Source: Lutraria lutraria
Lineage: Eukaryota > Mollusca > Bivalvia > Venerida > Mactridae
Direction of reading: 5' to 3'
Assembly (NCBI GenBank): GCA_964023205.1
Contig: OZ026837.1
Location: 8,908,088 to 8,972,087 of the forward strand
DNA: 64,000 nucleotides
Of this stretch, positions 1 to 11,905 are shown piece by piece; the first letter of the stretch is position 1, and every line of letters starts with the position of its first letter. Made by a program: the position numbers and the translations under genes. The notes beneath the pieces were generated by a model. That model was not told the origin of the DNA, made no database searches, and worked only from the letters and a program-made list of their open reading frames with translations.

Positions 1-600
1 GGTATAATTGGATCTTCACCAAACTTTGTCAAATTGTTTGTTTTAATGATACAACAGCCAAGTACAAATATGGGTCATCTGGATAAAAACTTTGTAAAAG
101 CTCTAAATGTCATATTTTAATTGAATCGTGGCCAAACCTTGTCAGATTGTTCATCTTAATGATATTAATGACAAGTTCAAAAATGGGTCACCTAGGGTCA
201 AAAACTATGTCATGAGGTCAAATCTTAGGAAAACCTTATTAACACTGTAGATGTCAAATTTTGATTGTATCTTCACCAAACCTTGTCAGAATGTTTGTCT
301 TAATGATATGTAAGACAAATTCGAACATTGGTCATCTGAAGTCAAAAACTAGGTCACGATGTCAAATCTTTGGAAAACTTTGTCTATGCTGTTGTTTTCA
401 TGGTTTTGATTGGATCTTCACCAAACCTTGTCAGAATGTTTGTCTTATTTATATATTAATTTATATGTAGGACAAGTTCCAACATGGGTCATCTGGGGTC
501 AAAAACTAGGTCACCGGTTCAAAACAAAGTGTTAATGAGTGAACAGTGATTGTCATGTGAGCAACATAGGGCCATCTTGGTCCTCTTGTTCATTATTCAA
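1..600. repeat. Minisatellite of about 144 bp, end of a bivalve modular repeat element
   Basis: Four diverged direct repeats are visible, each starting near a TCTTCACCAAACCTTGTCAG motif (about positions 11, 123, 267 and 411; the last two are 144 bp apart). Each unit also carries a GGTCATCTGGGGTCAAAAAC-like segment. The array ends near 590 with a CATCTTGGTCCTCTTGTTC sequence, the same 3' terminus seen on the elements near 1650, 2240 and 5058. The left end is outside the window. No coding potential was seen. Confidence 0.75.
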
Positions 601-644
601 TATGCTTATTTTAATGCACAGATTTTTATTAGGATCTTAATTCT

Positions 645-1655
645 TTTAGGATCGTTGAATGTCCGTCGTCCGTCCACAATTAGTTTGTTTACACTCTAGC
701 ATCCGCAGCTCTTTACGAATTGTGATTAAACTTGCTCACAATGTATATGGCCACAATGTCTCGGCTAAGTTCGATTATGGGCAAAATCGGACAATAACTT
801 CTAGAGTTGCGGGCCCTTGAATTACAAAATTTGTTATATTGAGCTTGTTTACATTCTATCGCCTTCATTTATTCACCAATCCTAATCATATTTTTAGTAA
901 ATGTGTATAACCATCTTGGACAAGTTCGATTATGGACGTAATTGGACCAAAAGTTCGAGAGTTATGGGCCCTTGACTTAAAAGTTTTGCTATATTTGAGT
1001 TTGTTTACACTCTAGCGCCTTCATTTATTCACCGATCCTAATCATATTTTCAGTAAATGTGTATAACCAAAATATCTTGGACAAGTACGATTATGGGCAG
1101 AATCGGACCAGAACTTCAAAAGTTATGGGCCCTTGACTTTGAAAATTTGCTATATTTTAGCTTGTTTACACTCTAGTGCCTTCATTTATTCACCGATCCT
1201 AATAATATTTTCAGTAAATGGGTATAACCAAAAGATCTTGGACAAGTTTGATTATGGGTGGAATCGGACTAGAACTTTAAGAGTTATGGGCCCTTGACTT
1301 TGAAAAATTGCTATATTTTAGCTTGTTTACACTCTAGCGCCTTCATTTATTCACCGATCCTAATCAAAAAAGTAATCATATTTACAATGAATGTTTATGA
1401 CCTTATAGTATTGGACAAGTTCAGTTATGGATGGAATCGGACCAGAACTTCAAGTGTTATGGGCCCTTGGATTAGAAAATTTGCTATGTTTTAGCTTGTT
1501 TAACAGTATTATACCTTCATTGTTGGTTTTGATCTCAAAATCTACATAAAAATGGGTTATACGAGTTGGAAACTGTATTATCTGGTCATTAATTAATGTG
1601 ACTTTGTTCTCAGGTGAGAGATAAAGGACCATCTTGGCCCCCTTGTTTGTATGCA
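645..1655 (+). repeat. Modular repeat element with internal 160-bp tandem array
   Basis: The head segment (TTAGGATCGTTGAATGTCCG, then a GTCCGTCC motif) is followed by about six diverged units that start with a GCTTGTTTACACTCTAGCG motif near 683, 843, 999, 1160, 1321 and 1494, so the period is about 156-173 bp. Each unit ends with a GTTATGGGCCCTTGACTTTG segment. The element closes with ACCATCTTGGCCCCCTTGTTT near 1650. The same head recurs at 1979-2240 with only one unit, so copies differ in array length. Confidence 0.75.
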
Positions 1656-1729
1656 TATCTGACCTTTTCTGATGCGTATTTTAACGCAGATACGTATGCT
1701 TTCTGGACTACTGCTAATTTCAATGAAGA

Positions 1730-1978
1730 AAATTAGGAATGTTCCTAGCAAAAATTCTTGAGATCTACCAAAGATGTTAAATAAATTTCATTAAAAATTG
1801 GTTTAAAAATCTTCTAGTCTGAAACCACAGGGCCTAAAGATTAGATATTTGGTGTTTAGCATTGTCTAGTGGACCTCTACCAAGTTTGTTCAAATTATGG
1901 CTCTGGGGTCATAATTGCCATGCCCCAGGGGTAACTCGATTTTACAAAGACTTACATAGGAAATTTTTAAAATCTTTT
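1730..1978 (+). repeat. Fragment of the GTGTGTAGCATT-unit minisatellite element
   Basis: This stretch resembles the internal units of the 4292-5058 element: it has the TTAGATATTTGGTGT, AGTGGACCTCTACCAAG and CAAATTATGGCTCTGGGG segments. It stops abruptly where the next element begins with AGCTCACCTGAGGTGAG. Confidence 0.6.
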
Positions 1979-2240
1979 TAGCTCACCTGAGGTGAGGTTT
2001 TAGGATCGATGAATGTCCATCGTCCGTCTACAATTAGTTTGTTTACACTCTAGCATCCACAGCTCTTAACAAATCGTGATCAAACTTGCTCAAAATGTAT
2101 ATGGCCACAATGTCTCGGCTAAGTTTGATTATGGGTAAAATCGGACAATAACTTCTAGAGTTATGGGCCCTTGACTTTGATAATTTGCTATATTTGATTT
2201 TGTAAGCGATATGGGGCAATCATGGCCCTCTTGTTTTGGT
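1979..2240 (+). repeat. Short copy of the modular repeat element, with terminal palindrome
   Basis: It begins with the near-perfect palindrome CTCACCTGAGGTGAG (1982-1996). It then repeats the head of the 645-1655 element and one GTTTGTTTACACTCTAGC unit, and ends with GGCAATCATGGCCCTCTTGTTT. This copy appears complete because it has both the 5' palindrome and the 3' terminus. The superfamily is not assigned. Confidence 0.65.
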
Positions 2241-2409
2241 TGAGGCAGTAGAAACGCTGATACGTTCATTTTCGAGGTGTAAATTGGAAATTTGTGAAAA
2301 TAGCATAGAATAGGCGCTCTTACTACTTCTATATAATAAAGAAAAGCTCTTATAAGTGTCTATGAAGTTTAATTTATATGATTCATTAAATGATTCCTTT
2401 TATTTGCAG

Positions 2410-5400
2410 TAAAGTACCGGCTTTTATAAGAGCCATAGCTCCAAAAGGATCTCTCGAAATACATGAAAAGGCATGGAATGCTTACCCATACTGTAGAACC
2501 ATTGTAACGGTGAGTTTCAAGTAATGTTAGATTTACGATTGGAAACATGTTGTAATAATGCTGTACACAGTCCTGATGTCATTGAAATCTAGTCATCAAG
2601 TCTGAAAAATAAGAAGGTATATTTCTGCTTTAAAATCGGAATTTAGTTTTAAAACGGTATTCCGTTTGAGTCACTCTGTTGGTCGGTTGGTTGGTCCGTC
2701 CGTATAAAAGTTTGTTGAGTGAACGACTTCCACTTTTTTTAAGTGATTGTAATGAAACTGAAATATGTTATCACCATCAAGTGTAGATGTGCAAGACACA
2801 ATTGTCATGCCCAGCGATATACTGATTGCAGAGTTATGTCCCCTTGAAATTGGTTGTTTAGTGTACTATTGCATCTTAGTGTCAAAGCAGCGACTGGGGT
2901 ATTATAAGATGGACTTAATTGAAAGGTTTGACTGTTACGGTAACCAAGTACCAAAATTAGTGTATAGATCCTATTGATGTTTTGGGTTTCTTGGAGGTAT
3001 TGATTTCATTAAAACTTCCTGTCAGTGAAGTATGATTTTCTATTCAAGTCTGTTTGTTTATGACGGTTTTACTATGGCTTCATGCGAACAGAGAGAAAAT
3101 GTATTTTGACTCTGCTGTCAACACCATGCAGCAACAGAGTCTTAGGAATAAAACTGTATACTTATATCTGTATGAAATTTTTATATTTCAGAATCCAGGC
3201 TACATGAAAGAAGCATTTCATATAAAAATAGAAACAATGCATTTTGCAGATAGAGGGAAAAAAGAGAATGTAAGTTTTCAGCTTTTTCATTTACACATTT
3301 AGCTCATGTAGATTTAAAATCTCCTAACAAGCATGCCACCAGGGTATATGTTTCAATGGAATGCAGCTTCTTGGCTTTTTTTTAGCTTGTCAGTGTCGAA
3401 GAAAAAGTTGAGCTATTGTGATAACTACTGCTTGCAAAAATTTTAATGTAGCTCATAACTCTGAAACTGTAAGAGGTAGCAACAATTAAACATGAAACTT
3501 TATATGTGAATAGATCTCACTGAGGCAGTAAACAGACAAGCATTGGGGTGCTCTTGTTTTACTTTTTATTATTCCATTCTTTTTTGTACTTAATTTTTTT
3601 TTGTCGTTTTTTAGATACACAACTTAACAGGTGATAATTTACAAAAGAGGAATGTTACAACAATTGATATAGCTAATGATCCTGTCGCTTCAAAGGTAAG
3701 TATACACATATTACAGAATTGCTATCAATTCGGGATTTTTCCACATTTTATAGAAGGTACCATAACTACCATTACTGATTGAATCCGTGGAAACACATTG
3801 TTTGCACTGAAATTGTGATTTTTTACATTGAAACAGACAAGAATTTTGTATGGTCCTTTATCACATTGATTAGCAAGTGTGTTATAAATACATGAAAACT
3901 GTACTAAGATTTGTTCATTATTTGACCTTTTTGTATTGTGTATGTGTCAATTATTAATCTTATTTGGTCAAAGGTTAATCTTGTACTTGTCTAGCATTCA
4001 TTTACATTAAGTTGTGCTGAAGTGGTTTAATATTCGTTTGTTAACCAGGCCTTTGCTTTTAAGGCCGTTCTTAAAAATTATTTTGTTAGGGGTTTGGCTA
4101 CCTACTCATCAAAAGTGACCCTTCCCAACTTTTTTGGCCCCTTTGGAATTTTCCCCCCAATATTTTATAAATAGCATTTTGACTGGTAGTTTTGATTTAA
4201 TGTAAAAGATAAATTGTAAAAATAATATTTCCTTCCTACCTAACCACTGACAATTCTCTGGTTTGAATTTCCACAAATAAATCTTTTTTAATAGCTCACC
4301 AGGTGAGCTATTGTGATCGCATGATGTCAGCCATCCGTATGTGCTTTAAACAACATCTTCTAAAGCGGTTGGCCAATATCAATAAAACATTACAGGGATG
4401 TTCCTTGCATGATGCCCTACCAAAGTTTTTAAAAAATTCTTCTTGTCCAAAACCACAATACATAAAGCATACATATTTTGGTGTGTAGAATTGTCCAGTG
4501 GACCTAGTTTGTACAAATTATGGCCCTGGGGCCAAAATTGGCTCCACCTTGGGGGTAACTAGATTTTGCAAAGGCTTATGTAGCAAAATTTGTCTTGTCA
4601 GAAACCACAATGCCCAGAGCTTAGATATTTGGTGTGTAGCATTTTCTAGTGGACCACTATCAGATGTCTTAAAATTATGGCCCTGGGGGTATAAATTGGC
4701 TCCGCCCTGGAGGTAACTTTATTTTACAAAGGCTTATATGGGAAAATTGAAAACTGTTCAGAAAATACAATGGCTAGAGCTTAGATATTTGGATTGTAGC
4801 ATTGTTTAGTGGACCTCTTCCATGTTTGTTCAAATTATGGCCTGGGGACAAAATTGGCTCTGCCCCATGAGTAATTTGATTTTACAAAGTCTCACATAGG
4901 AAAATTTTTAAAATCTTCTGGAGTAAAGATATGTTGTATGAAAAAATGTTCAAATAGACCTATACCAAAGGACCAGGGGTCAAAATTATGTCAGAAAAAA
5001 AGTAGGCACAGTCTTTTTTCTGGTGAATGATTATAGGGCCATCATGGCACTCTTGTTTGAATGATGGCCTTGAATGAAATAAGTAATCTGATTATGCATT
5101 CTTGTTTTCATTCATAGATGGCTGCTATCTTTTTATTAGCTCCCAAAAAAGTTTTTACTCAACAGTTCTGCTATAACCACTTACCTCTTTCTGTTTTTCA
5201 GGATTACAAAAGAGAATATGACCCAAAATATTTTAAATCTGAAAAAACTGGGCGTGGACCACTTGAACGTGATTGGATGGTGAGTATATAAAAAATATTT
5301 TGATCAAATTGATCTGGCGAAAGTTAATCTGCATAATCGATATACTATGTTCTTGCTCTGGAATCGTAACCTAGTTACCTGTGTTCAAATCTCAGGTCGG

Positions 5401-7575
5401 GTCTGGTCATACTATTCTATGAAAATGTTATAAAATTCATGGAGAAGTTGCTACCGGTAATTTCAGAACTGAAAAAAAATAAGAATGAAAAAAAATACTG
5501 CTAATCTATTGACTATACTTTTCGGGCTGTTCAGGAAAGCCAATGTTGCCTTGTCTGTGTACTGAACTAAGCCTAAGCTCTTTTGACTTGGATAGGATGT
5601 AGTTCATCACATGTAGATGACCCATACTGATTTTGAGGTCTGTAGGTCAAAGGTCAAGGTCATACTATCCAGTTGGCATTTAGCGGCATTCGTGTTTCAC
5701 AAACACTTCTTGTTAAACTAATTTTATCAATAATACAAGTGAGATTATGGTATTGATCGTTTCTGGTGTGTTTTGTAAATTGTATCAGTCAGTAAAAAAA
5801 GATTGCCATGTGTTACCATTTGGTTTGAATGCTGGAATCGTCTGCATGGTAGTTTGTTCAGCTTAAGTCATGACATGTTTGTAACTAAGGATCAATAAAA
5901 GTGTTCTCTCATTAGTTGAGAAGTTACCAGGGCCCTTGCTGCACTGTAGGGGAAGGGGCCCTCAGGGAAGGGAATTTCGCATCATTTGGAGAAAAATGGG
6001 GAATTTTAGGGTATATGGAGGGGAATTTTTATGTGAAGTAAGGAAAAAAGTAATATATACTGCTCCTTGTGTGAGGTTAAGATTGTGCTGGTATTCAGTA
6101 TTCAGTTTATTGTATAATAAGGCCACCAGTCCATACCCAAATATACAATGGCATACATATACATGCACAAAGTGAAACATAGAGAAGGTCATATGCAATT
6201 ACAATGGTAAATTACAATATATACATATATTTTTACATTTTGTAATACATCCCATAGTTATTTACAGATATCTATACACAAAAGAACAAACAAAACAAAA
6301 AGAAAAATATATGTTCATGCATACATTGAATAGAATTAATTAAACCTAGAGATGGTTAAATACAATGGTAATTTCAAATAGAGAAAAACATAAAGCTTTA
6401 CATTTTGTAACATCATAGTGTGATACATAGATTAGTCAAATTACTGTGTACTGCAGTTCTAGTTTGTATGTGTTTCTCATAAATGTTTTTATTTTTAGGA
6501 AAAGGTTGAACCCGTTATGTGTGCATACAAACTTGTGACAATAAAATTCAAATGGTTCGGTCTACAAGGCCGAGTTGAAAATCTTATCAATAAGGTTAGT
6601 TTACTTAATATAATAAATTGTAATTTAATTGTTTTTATTTTAGTGGTGACCTACAGAAGGGCCTTCAGACTTTGCGCTGGACTGGCAGACTTGTCCGCTA
6701 GATTGTGTGTTGGTCCAATAAAAAATCTTATCTCGCCGGACCGGCTGTTAGGCGACTTATTTACCTGATGTATACACATATATACTTGATTACTTTTTTT
6801 AGTCTGACAGATTATACATGAATGAATATACATGAGTACTACTGAAATTTGAATGAAAAAAGCAGCAAAATAAAGCTTCTGACTCTTATGACTTTGTACT
6901 AGAATATCAAATTTACTTATCACATTCAATGGTAGGCAATTTTATTGACTTGTCAGTTTGAAGTCAGCTTGGTGTATTTTTGACACCTGACTATTGACTA
7001 ATGACCTCCATAATAGTTAAGTAGCCCCCTGGAAATAGATCCTATTGTTAATGCTGTTTTCTTTGTTATCATTATTTTAGCAAGAACATAGATTGTTTAC
7101 TACGTTCCATAGACAAGTTTTCTGTTTGACTGATAAGTGGCACGGTATGACTATGGAAGAAATTAGAGAAATTGAGAATAAAACCAAAGAAGAATTAGAC
7201 AGTGTAAGTATTATAATACAGTTTTATTATGCCCCCCCCCCCCCCGCCATTCGAAATGGAGGAAGTGCATAATGTGTCACCCCTGTCTGTCCGTCCATTC
7301 GTTCAAATTTGAGTTTCTGAGCGATTTTACATGAAGGTGTAAAATAATAACATTGATAAGCTCCTCAGAATTGGATGGGAGGTTGGTCATCACATGTAGA
7401 TGACCCCTATTGTTCTTGAGGTCAGTAGGTAAAAGGTCAATGTCAAACCATCCAGTTGACCTTTAGGGGCATAATTATGTGTTTCACAAATACTTCTTGT
7501 TTAAATTTATGATTATTTTTTGTTTTACAGCAAAGAAAGACCGGAGAACTACGAGGTATGAAAGTTGATGAATGA
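2410..7575 (+). CDS. Class I phosphatidylinositol transfer protein, 3' seven coding exons (5' partial)
   Basis: This encodes a soluble START-like lipid carrier that exchanges phosphatidylinositol and phosphatidylcholine between membranes. Coding exons are 2410-2509, 3192-3269, 3615-3695, 5202-5279, 6499-6594, 7081-7203 and 7531-7575, all with AG/GT borders and matching phases. About 199 residues are visible; the family has about 270, so roughly the first 70 residues are encoded upstream of the window. Family landmarks are [12 protein letters not shown] (with the inositol-contacting Asn and the Cys), [11 protein letters not shown] (the Ser equivalent to the PKC site near residue 166), MCAYKLVT and FHRQVFC. 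The C-terminus is short (GMKVDE), so this is the single-domain form and not RdgB/PITPNM. The membrane-docking Trp-Trp pair reads Trp-Phe (KFKWFGLQ). PITPNA and PITPNB cannot be separated from an invertebrate sequence, so no symbol is given. Introns are full of repeats. Confidence 0.95.
2655..2990 (+). repeat. Probable dispersed repeat in a PITP intron
   Basis: A GGTCGGTTGGTTGGTCCGTC low-complexity head is followed by a CACCATCAAGTGTAGATGTG segment and AGAGTTATGTCCCCTTGAAA. This layout resembles the other GTCCGTCC-headed elements in this intron cluster. The 70-codon open frame inside it is not a gene candidate because it lacks family similarity. Confidence 0.4.
3383..3559 (+). repeat. Small modular repeat element
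   Basis: It begins TTAGCTTGTCAGTGTCG, has a GAGCTATTGTGATAACTAC segment like the start of the 4292 element, and ends GGGGTGCTCTTGTTTT like its relatives. It lies in the intron between the second and third visible PITP exons. Confidence 0.5.
4292..5058 (+). repeat. Modular repeat element with 5' palindrome and 150-160 bp internal units
   Basis: It opens with TAGCTCACCAGGTGAGCTA (4292-4310, 9-bp arms around one base) followed by TTGTGATCGC. Internal units carrying a GGTGTGTAGCATT...AGTGGACC core start near 4467, 4619 and 4779. It ends GGCCATCATGGCACTCTTGTTT. Ends are shared with the elements at 645-1655 and 1979-2240, but the internal array is different. Confidence 0.75.
5585..5713 (+). repeat. 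Dispersed repeat, 3' part (CATCACATGTAGATGACCC family)
   Basis: It contains TCATCACATGTAGATGACCC, GGTCAAAGGTCAAGGTCA and ends TTTCACAAACACTTCTTGTT. The same three blocks occur in the same order at 7391-7502, so these are two copies of one family, both in PITP introns. Confidence 0.7.
6088..6470 (-). repeat. Probable retroposon tail or AT-rich repeat
   Basis: The segment beginning TTCAGTTTATTGTATAATAA and the long A-rich tract after it look like an inserted element read on the minus strand. The family was not recognised. Confidence 0.3.
7226..7502 (+). repeat. Dispersed repeat with poly-C start and GTCCGTCC head
   Basis: It starts TTATGCCCC with an extended C-run (7231-7244), then CGCCATTCGAAATGGAGGAAG, a CTGTCTGTCCGTCC motif, the TCATCACATGTAGATGACCC block and the TTTCACAAATACTTCTTGTTT end. 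The head recurs on the minus strand at about 42840-42930. This copy sits in the last PITP intron, ending 28 bp before the final coding exon. Confidence 0.65.
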
Positions 7576-8376
7576 TTAGACCTCACTGACTTAGGGCAGC
7601 ATCTGAAAACAATTGATAAATTTATATTCATCATAAGACAGTGTATGAGTCGCCATCTTAAATCGTACAATACCTGTGATAGCTTGAAGAGGACTTGGTT
7701 TCTGTAACAACTGTATGTCAGACAGAAGAATATATAAAATCCTTGTGAATTTCTTCTTTCTGTATTGTGGATGAAATTGTGTTTATTTAAATACATTTGA
7801 AAACTGAATACCTTGTTAAAAATATTACCCCACCCACTTTAAAGAAGTGTTATACCTTGAGATATGGGTGATTGGTAATTGCCCTGTGTTGCACTTAAAA
7901 TTAAGAAATTTGTACGGTATATGCAATTATGTTTAGATAGTTTTTATTTGGTGGTATGATTTTAATTAGTCCTTATCATGATCATGATTAAACTCACTTC
8001 ACTCTCAAGTTTTTCTGAGCATGATATCATTGAGTGTCAGCTAGGACTTATATACATACATAAGTCCTTGGTGTCAGTTAGACCAATTTGGGTATGTGGA
8101 TATCTATCTTGATATTTGAGTTCAAACTTAAATCTCAAATATTTTGGTTCCTGTCCAATTAGTACTATATGCATGTTATACCTTAATTTCTTTTATATAT
8201 ATATATTTAATACCTACTATGAATACTTCTATGATCAAGGGGACGATTTTAAAAAAGATTCTTACCTGTTTTTGTTTGGCCTCGATAATTGGTTGTATTT
8301 ATTATCTTTCCTTGAGTGTTCATTCAAGTTGGAATCTGTTGTTCTAATTCTGTGTACACTAGCAGGAATGGTGTTT

Positions 8377-8382
8377 AATAAA
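8377..8382 (+). promoter_or_regulatory. Candidate PITP polyadenylation signal
   Basis: A canonical AATAAA lies about 800 bp after the PITP stop codon, followed by T-rich sequence. Other signals occur further on (for example near 14056), so alternative 3' ends are possible. Confidence 0.4.
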
Positions 8383-11300
8383 TCTAAGATTTATCATATA
8401 GGATTCTATGTCTGATTCTTATTATTGTGCTATCATTTCAAGTCATTTATGTATGTGCATGTGTGTCTGTATGTAAATCTGTATTAAGGCATGAAAAAAA
8501 TTGTTTGTTTCTGGTTGCATGCTCATTAAAAATAGGATAGGTCGGGAACCAATTTTTTTGTGTTGGTTCAGGAAAGCATGCAGAATGGTAAAATAAGTGA
8601 GAAAATGGGTGCCTTGTTCCTCGGACCTAGTTAAAAGTCATGGGAAAAATGAGGGTAGGTCGAGTTACCAGAAACAATTTTTTTTCTTCGCCTAAATAAA
8701 GATTTAAGGCAATACTGTAGTGAATGATTCATGAACATTTTTAGGTGATGTAGTGTTATGTTAAGTTTTTTATTCATGATCTCTGCTTCGATATACTGCA
8801 CTTAGTTAATTTCTTGTTCACAGCTTTTTTTTTCATTAAAACCAATTTTCAACCTCTATGATAATTTTTCAGTGACATTGTACCTTTTTTTATGTGTTTA
8901 CTCTCATTTTTGTTTTTAAGATTATGATAAATATAAGAGTGTCTTTCCATACAACCTGCAATGAAATTATATTCTATACTGCAAGACTATAAGACATTCC
9001 TTCCTGTTAGAACATTAGTCCCATCTATAATAAATTAATTAATGATTAATTAATGATTAATTAATAAATAATGGTTATTATTAATTAATCATTATCTTCA
9101 GTTTGAGCTTAATAGTTTTACATTATTTCTAAGAGGATATGGTTAACAAAAAGAATTAAAGAAAACAATTTCATACATTTTTGGATATTTTTAGACATTT
9201 AATCCCAGAACTAATCAAGTTTCAGCAAGCTCGGTTGTATTAAAAAACTTGGACCTTATTGTCAGCCTGGGCTATGTATTCTAAATTTTGAGAAATAAAG
9301 AAAGAGCAATTTCGATAAGCAATCATTCTGAATCCAGTCTATGACCGAAGAAATAATTGGCCTAATTGGACAGTTGAATTAGGTATCCAGGGGGATGGGG
9401 GGGGGGCAAAAATTTGACACATTTCTGACATTTTCTGTTTTAAACTATCTAAATGAGTTATTTCATGATTGCATGTTATGATATAATTTAATTGGTACTT
9501 CTTTTTAGTATGGATTATTTATTTTGTTGTGTGTGTTGTATTATGATAAAAATAGATCACCATTCACTCTCAACCTGTTGTTACCTCATTTATTTAATCC
9601 AAAAAGACTTTAAATTTCGTTATTTCACTAATTTTGTGTGTAATTTTTTTAGATTATTTGATTTAAAGAATTGTTATTTATTATGGACATGACTTGCCGT
9701 TACAACTAATTATTTTGTCAATTGGTTACTCACCCTACTCTTATTTTTCCCTGTGATTCTAGTCTTTTCATAAGGTCTGAGGCATGGTACATCAGTTGTC
9801 TCACTTTTTTACCATTCCATACACTTTTAATAGCAAAAATAAAGCCCCAACCTGTAACCTACCTTATTTTTAATTAACATGTAATCAAAAGAAAAAACGT
9901 GTTAGGCCTTTGGATTTTTTTTTAAATATTATGCTGTCCATTAATTCTCTTCCAGATTTTAAGCCTATGTTTTTTATAACAGCAATTGAACCGAATAAGA
10001 TTTGAATTGGATATTTTAACTTTGAGGTTTTTGACAATATTTGTTTGCTGGTTGTATAATTATGAATATACCACCTCTACTGGTGGGCTGATGTCAGATT
10101 ATTGTGTAACTCTTGTTTAAATTTTTTATCATTGTCTCTAATTTGTCTCAACAACACAGAAGTATACTTCTGGTCTCTCATAAATTGCCTTTTTGAATTT
10201 GTCTCAAAGAAAGGAATTGTTTAGATGTCATTGTGAAGGATGTTAAAATTTTTATCATCAGCTCCTACACAGGTTACACTCGCCCTCTCATTATGAAAAT
10301 TTAAAGTTTGCAACTGAAGTAAAAGTTAAAACCAAGTCTCTTACATTTAGTTTCTATTATTATTAGTTGGTCTTATCAAATTCTCATGAGCTCAGGTTGG
10401 AATATGTTGTCAAGTAATCAAATACATTGACTTATTTGGCTTGTCTTCTTCACTTGGAACCTTCACCAGGAAATTTAGGATTGAAAGCTTAAAAGGCCTG
10501 AATAATGCTTGAGTGTTTTTTACACTTTTTGCCTGTCTAACTGCATTGTTTGGATCAATAATGTGTTTTTTTGCAGTGGGTGAGGGGCATTTCCCCGCAC
10601 CCTATTAATGAGGAACTATCGAGGAACTCATATAGTGTGCTATGAATGGTAATATTTACAGATGTCTTGAATTAGTTGATAGTCAATATTATGTTTTTGT
10701 GGCACTTTGATGTTGCTGAAAAAACTTGCCAGAATAATAAATTGTGGCACTACTGTTTCATGAATAACACTAACATATTTTTATCTGCTCTCCTGTTGTG
10801 AAACTAGTGACACCACTGTGAAAAATTAGTAAACAATTCCAGTGAATTCTATTTTCAAAACCTGCCATGGTTAAGATCACACAGCAAAAAAAGGAAGTTT
10901 TCAGGGAATTTGTTTTAAGTACAATACTTTACGTTATTTTTCTGTAATGGTATTATTAGCACATTGTACAAAATTATGTTTTCCATTATATAGATGTATG
11001 TTAATTGATGTGCCCAACTGGGCAATCAATATACCATAAGCTGTGTATTTCTTTCCATTGTTATTTATGTTAAATTAATGTTGTGCTACGATTTTTTGCT
11101 CAATTTTGTTGGGACTATTCAGTTTTCTTCTGTTGATTAATTTAATGAATAAGATTTTTTTGGGCATACTTTGGTTGGCAAGGGCCATACAAAATTAAGG
11201 CTGCCTTAGAATTGTTAGGTAATTGGCATAATAAATACTGTGTACATGGGAAAATGAGAATTATGAGAAAGTTTTTGAACTGCTGGAAAATTTCGTTTCA

Positions 11301-11744
11301 TACTTTTGTTGAATATAAGGCTGTTACTATTATTGTGCCAAATTTGATTTTTAAAAAAAATATTTTCAGTAGATAATTATATTCTCAAAATTTTATTCAA
11401 GTAGACATGGTACCCACAGTTTGAAAATCATTTGAAACACCCAAACTTACTCATTTTTTTAAGTGAAATTATGTTTGGATGGTATGGGACCATAAAAAGC
11501 CATTAGCGACGATGAAATAATTCTGCTGCCAATTTAATTGGGCCCGTATTTACTATTGCTTTTGAGTCTAAGATTTAGTCAAAGTCAGAGTTAGAAATAA
11601 ATGTTAGTGAATATGGGCCTTAGTTTCATTTTTTTACAGGTTGTCATTAACTGTTTTAGTACAATCATTTGGTTTGAATCCATTGAACCTTGGGCAGGGC
11701 TCACACTGTCCATGACAAATTTGACTGAAGATATTGTATCCTAT

Positions 11745-11905
11745 GTTAAATTGTTATGTGGGATAGCTTGGTAGTAGCTTGCATATAGAATGTGGTTAGT
11801 ACTGGTTAAGGCCTAAATGAAGTCCAGGGAAGCTGGTTAGGATAATGCCTGCCACGATATAACTGAAATAATGTTGAAAATGGCATTAGATCTGATGAAA
11901 TAAAT
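11745..11905 (+). repeat. SINE B, 5'-truncated copy
   Basis: The block AGTCCAGGGAAGCTGG, then GATATAACTGAAATAATG and GTTGAAAATGGCATTA, matches the tail of the SINE at 18719-18970 and the reverse complements at 38893 and 51112. It ends in an AATAAATAAATTGAATGAATG tail. The tRNA-like head is missing or too decayed to see. Confidence 0.6.

Noticed and set aside
7443..7796. 117-codon minus-strand frame overlapping the last PITP exon
   Set aside because: It is antisense to PITP coding and 3' UTR sequence and partly inside a dispersed repeat.
8116..8415. 99-codon hydrophobic frame in the putative PITP 3' UTR
   Set aside because: It consists of AT-rich sequence translated into Phe/Tyr/Leu/Ile, ends at an AATAAA region and has an overlapping frame of the same kind.
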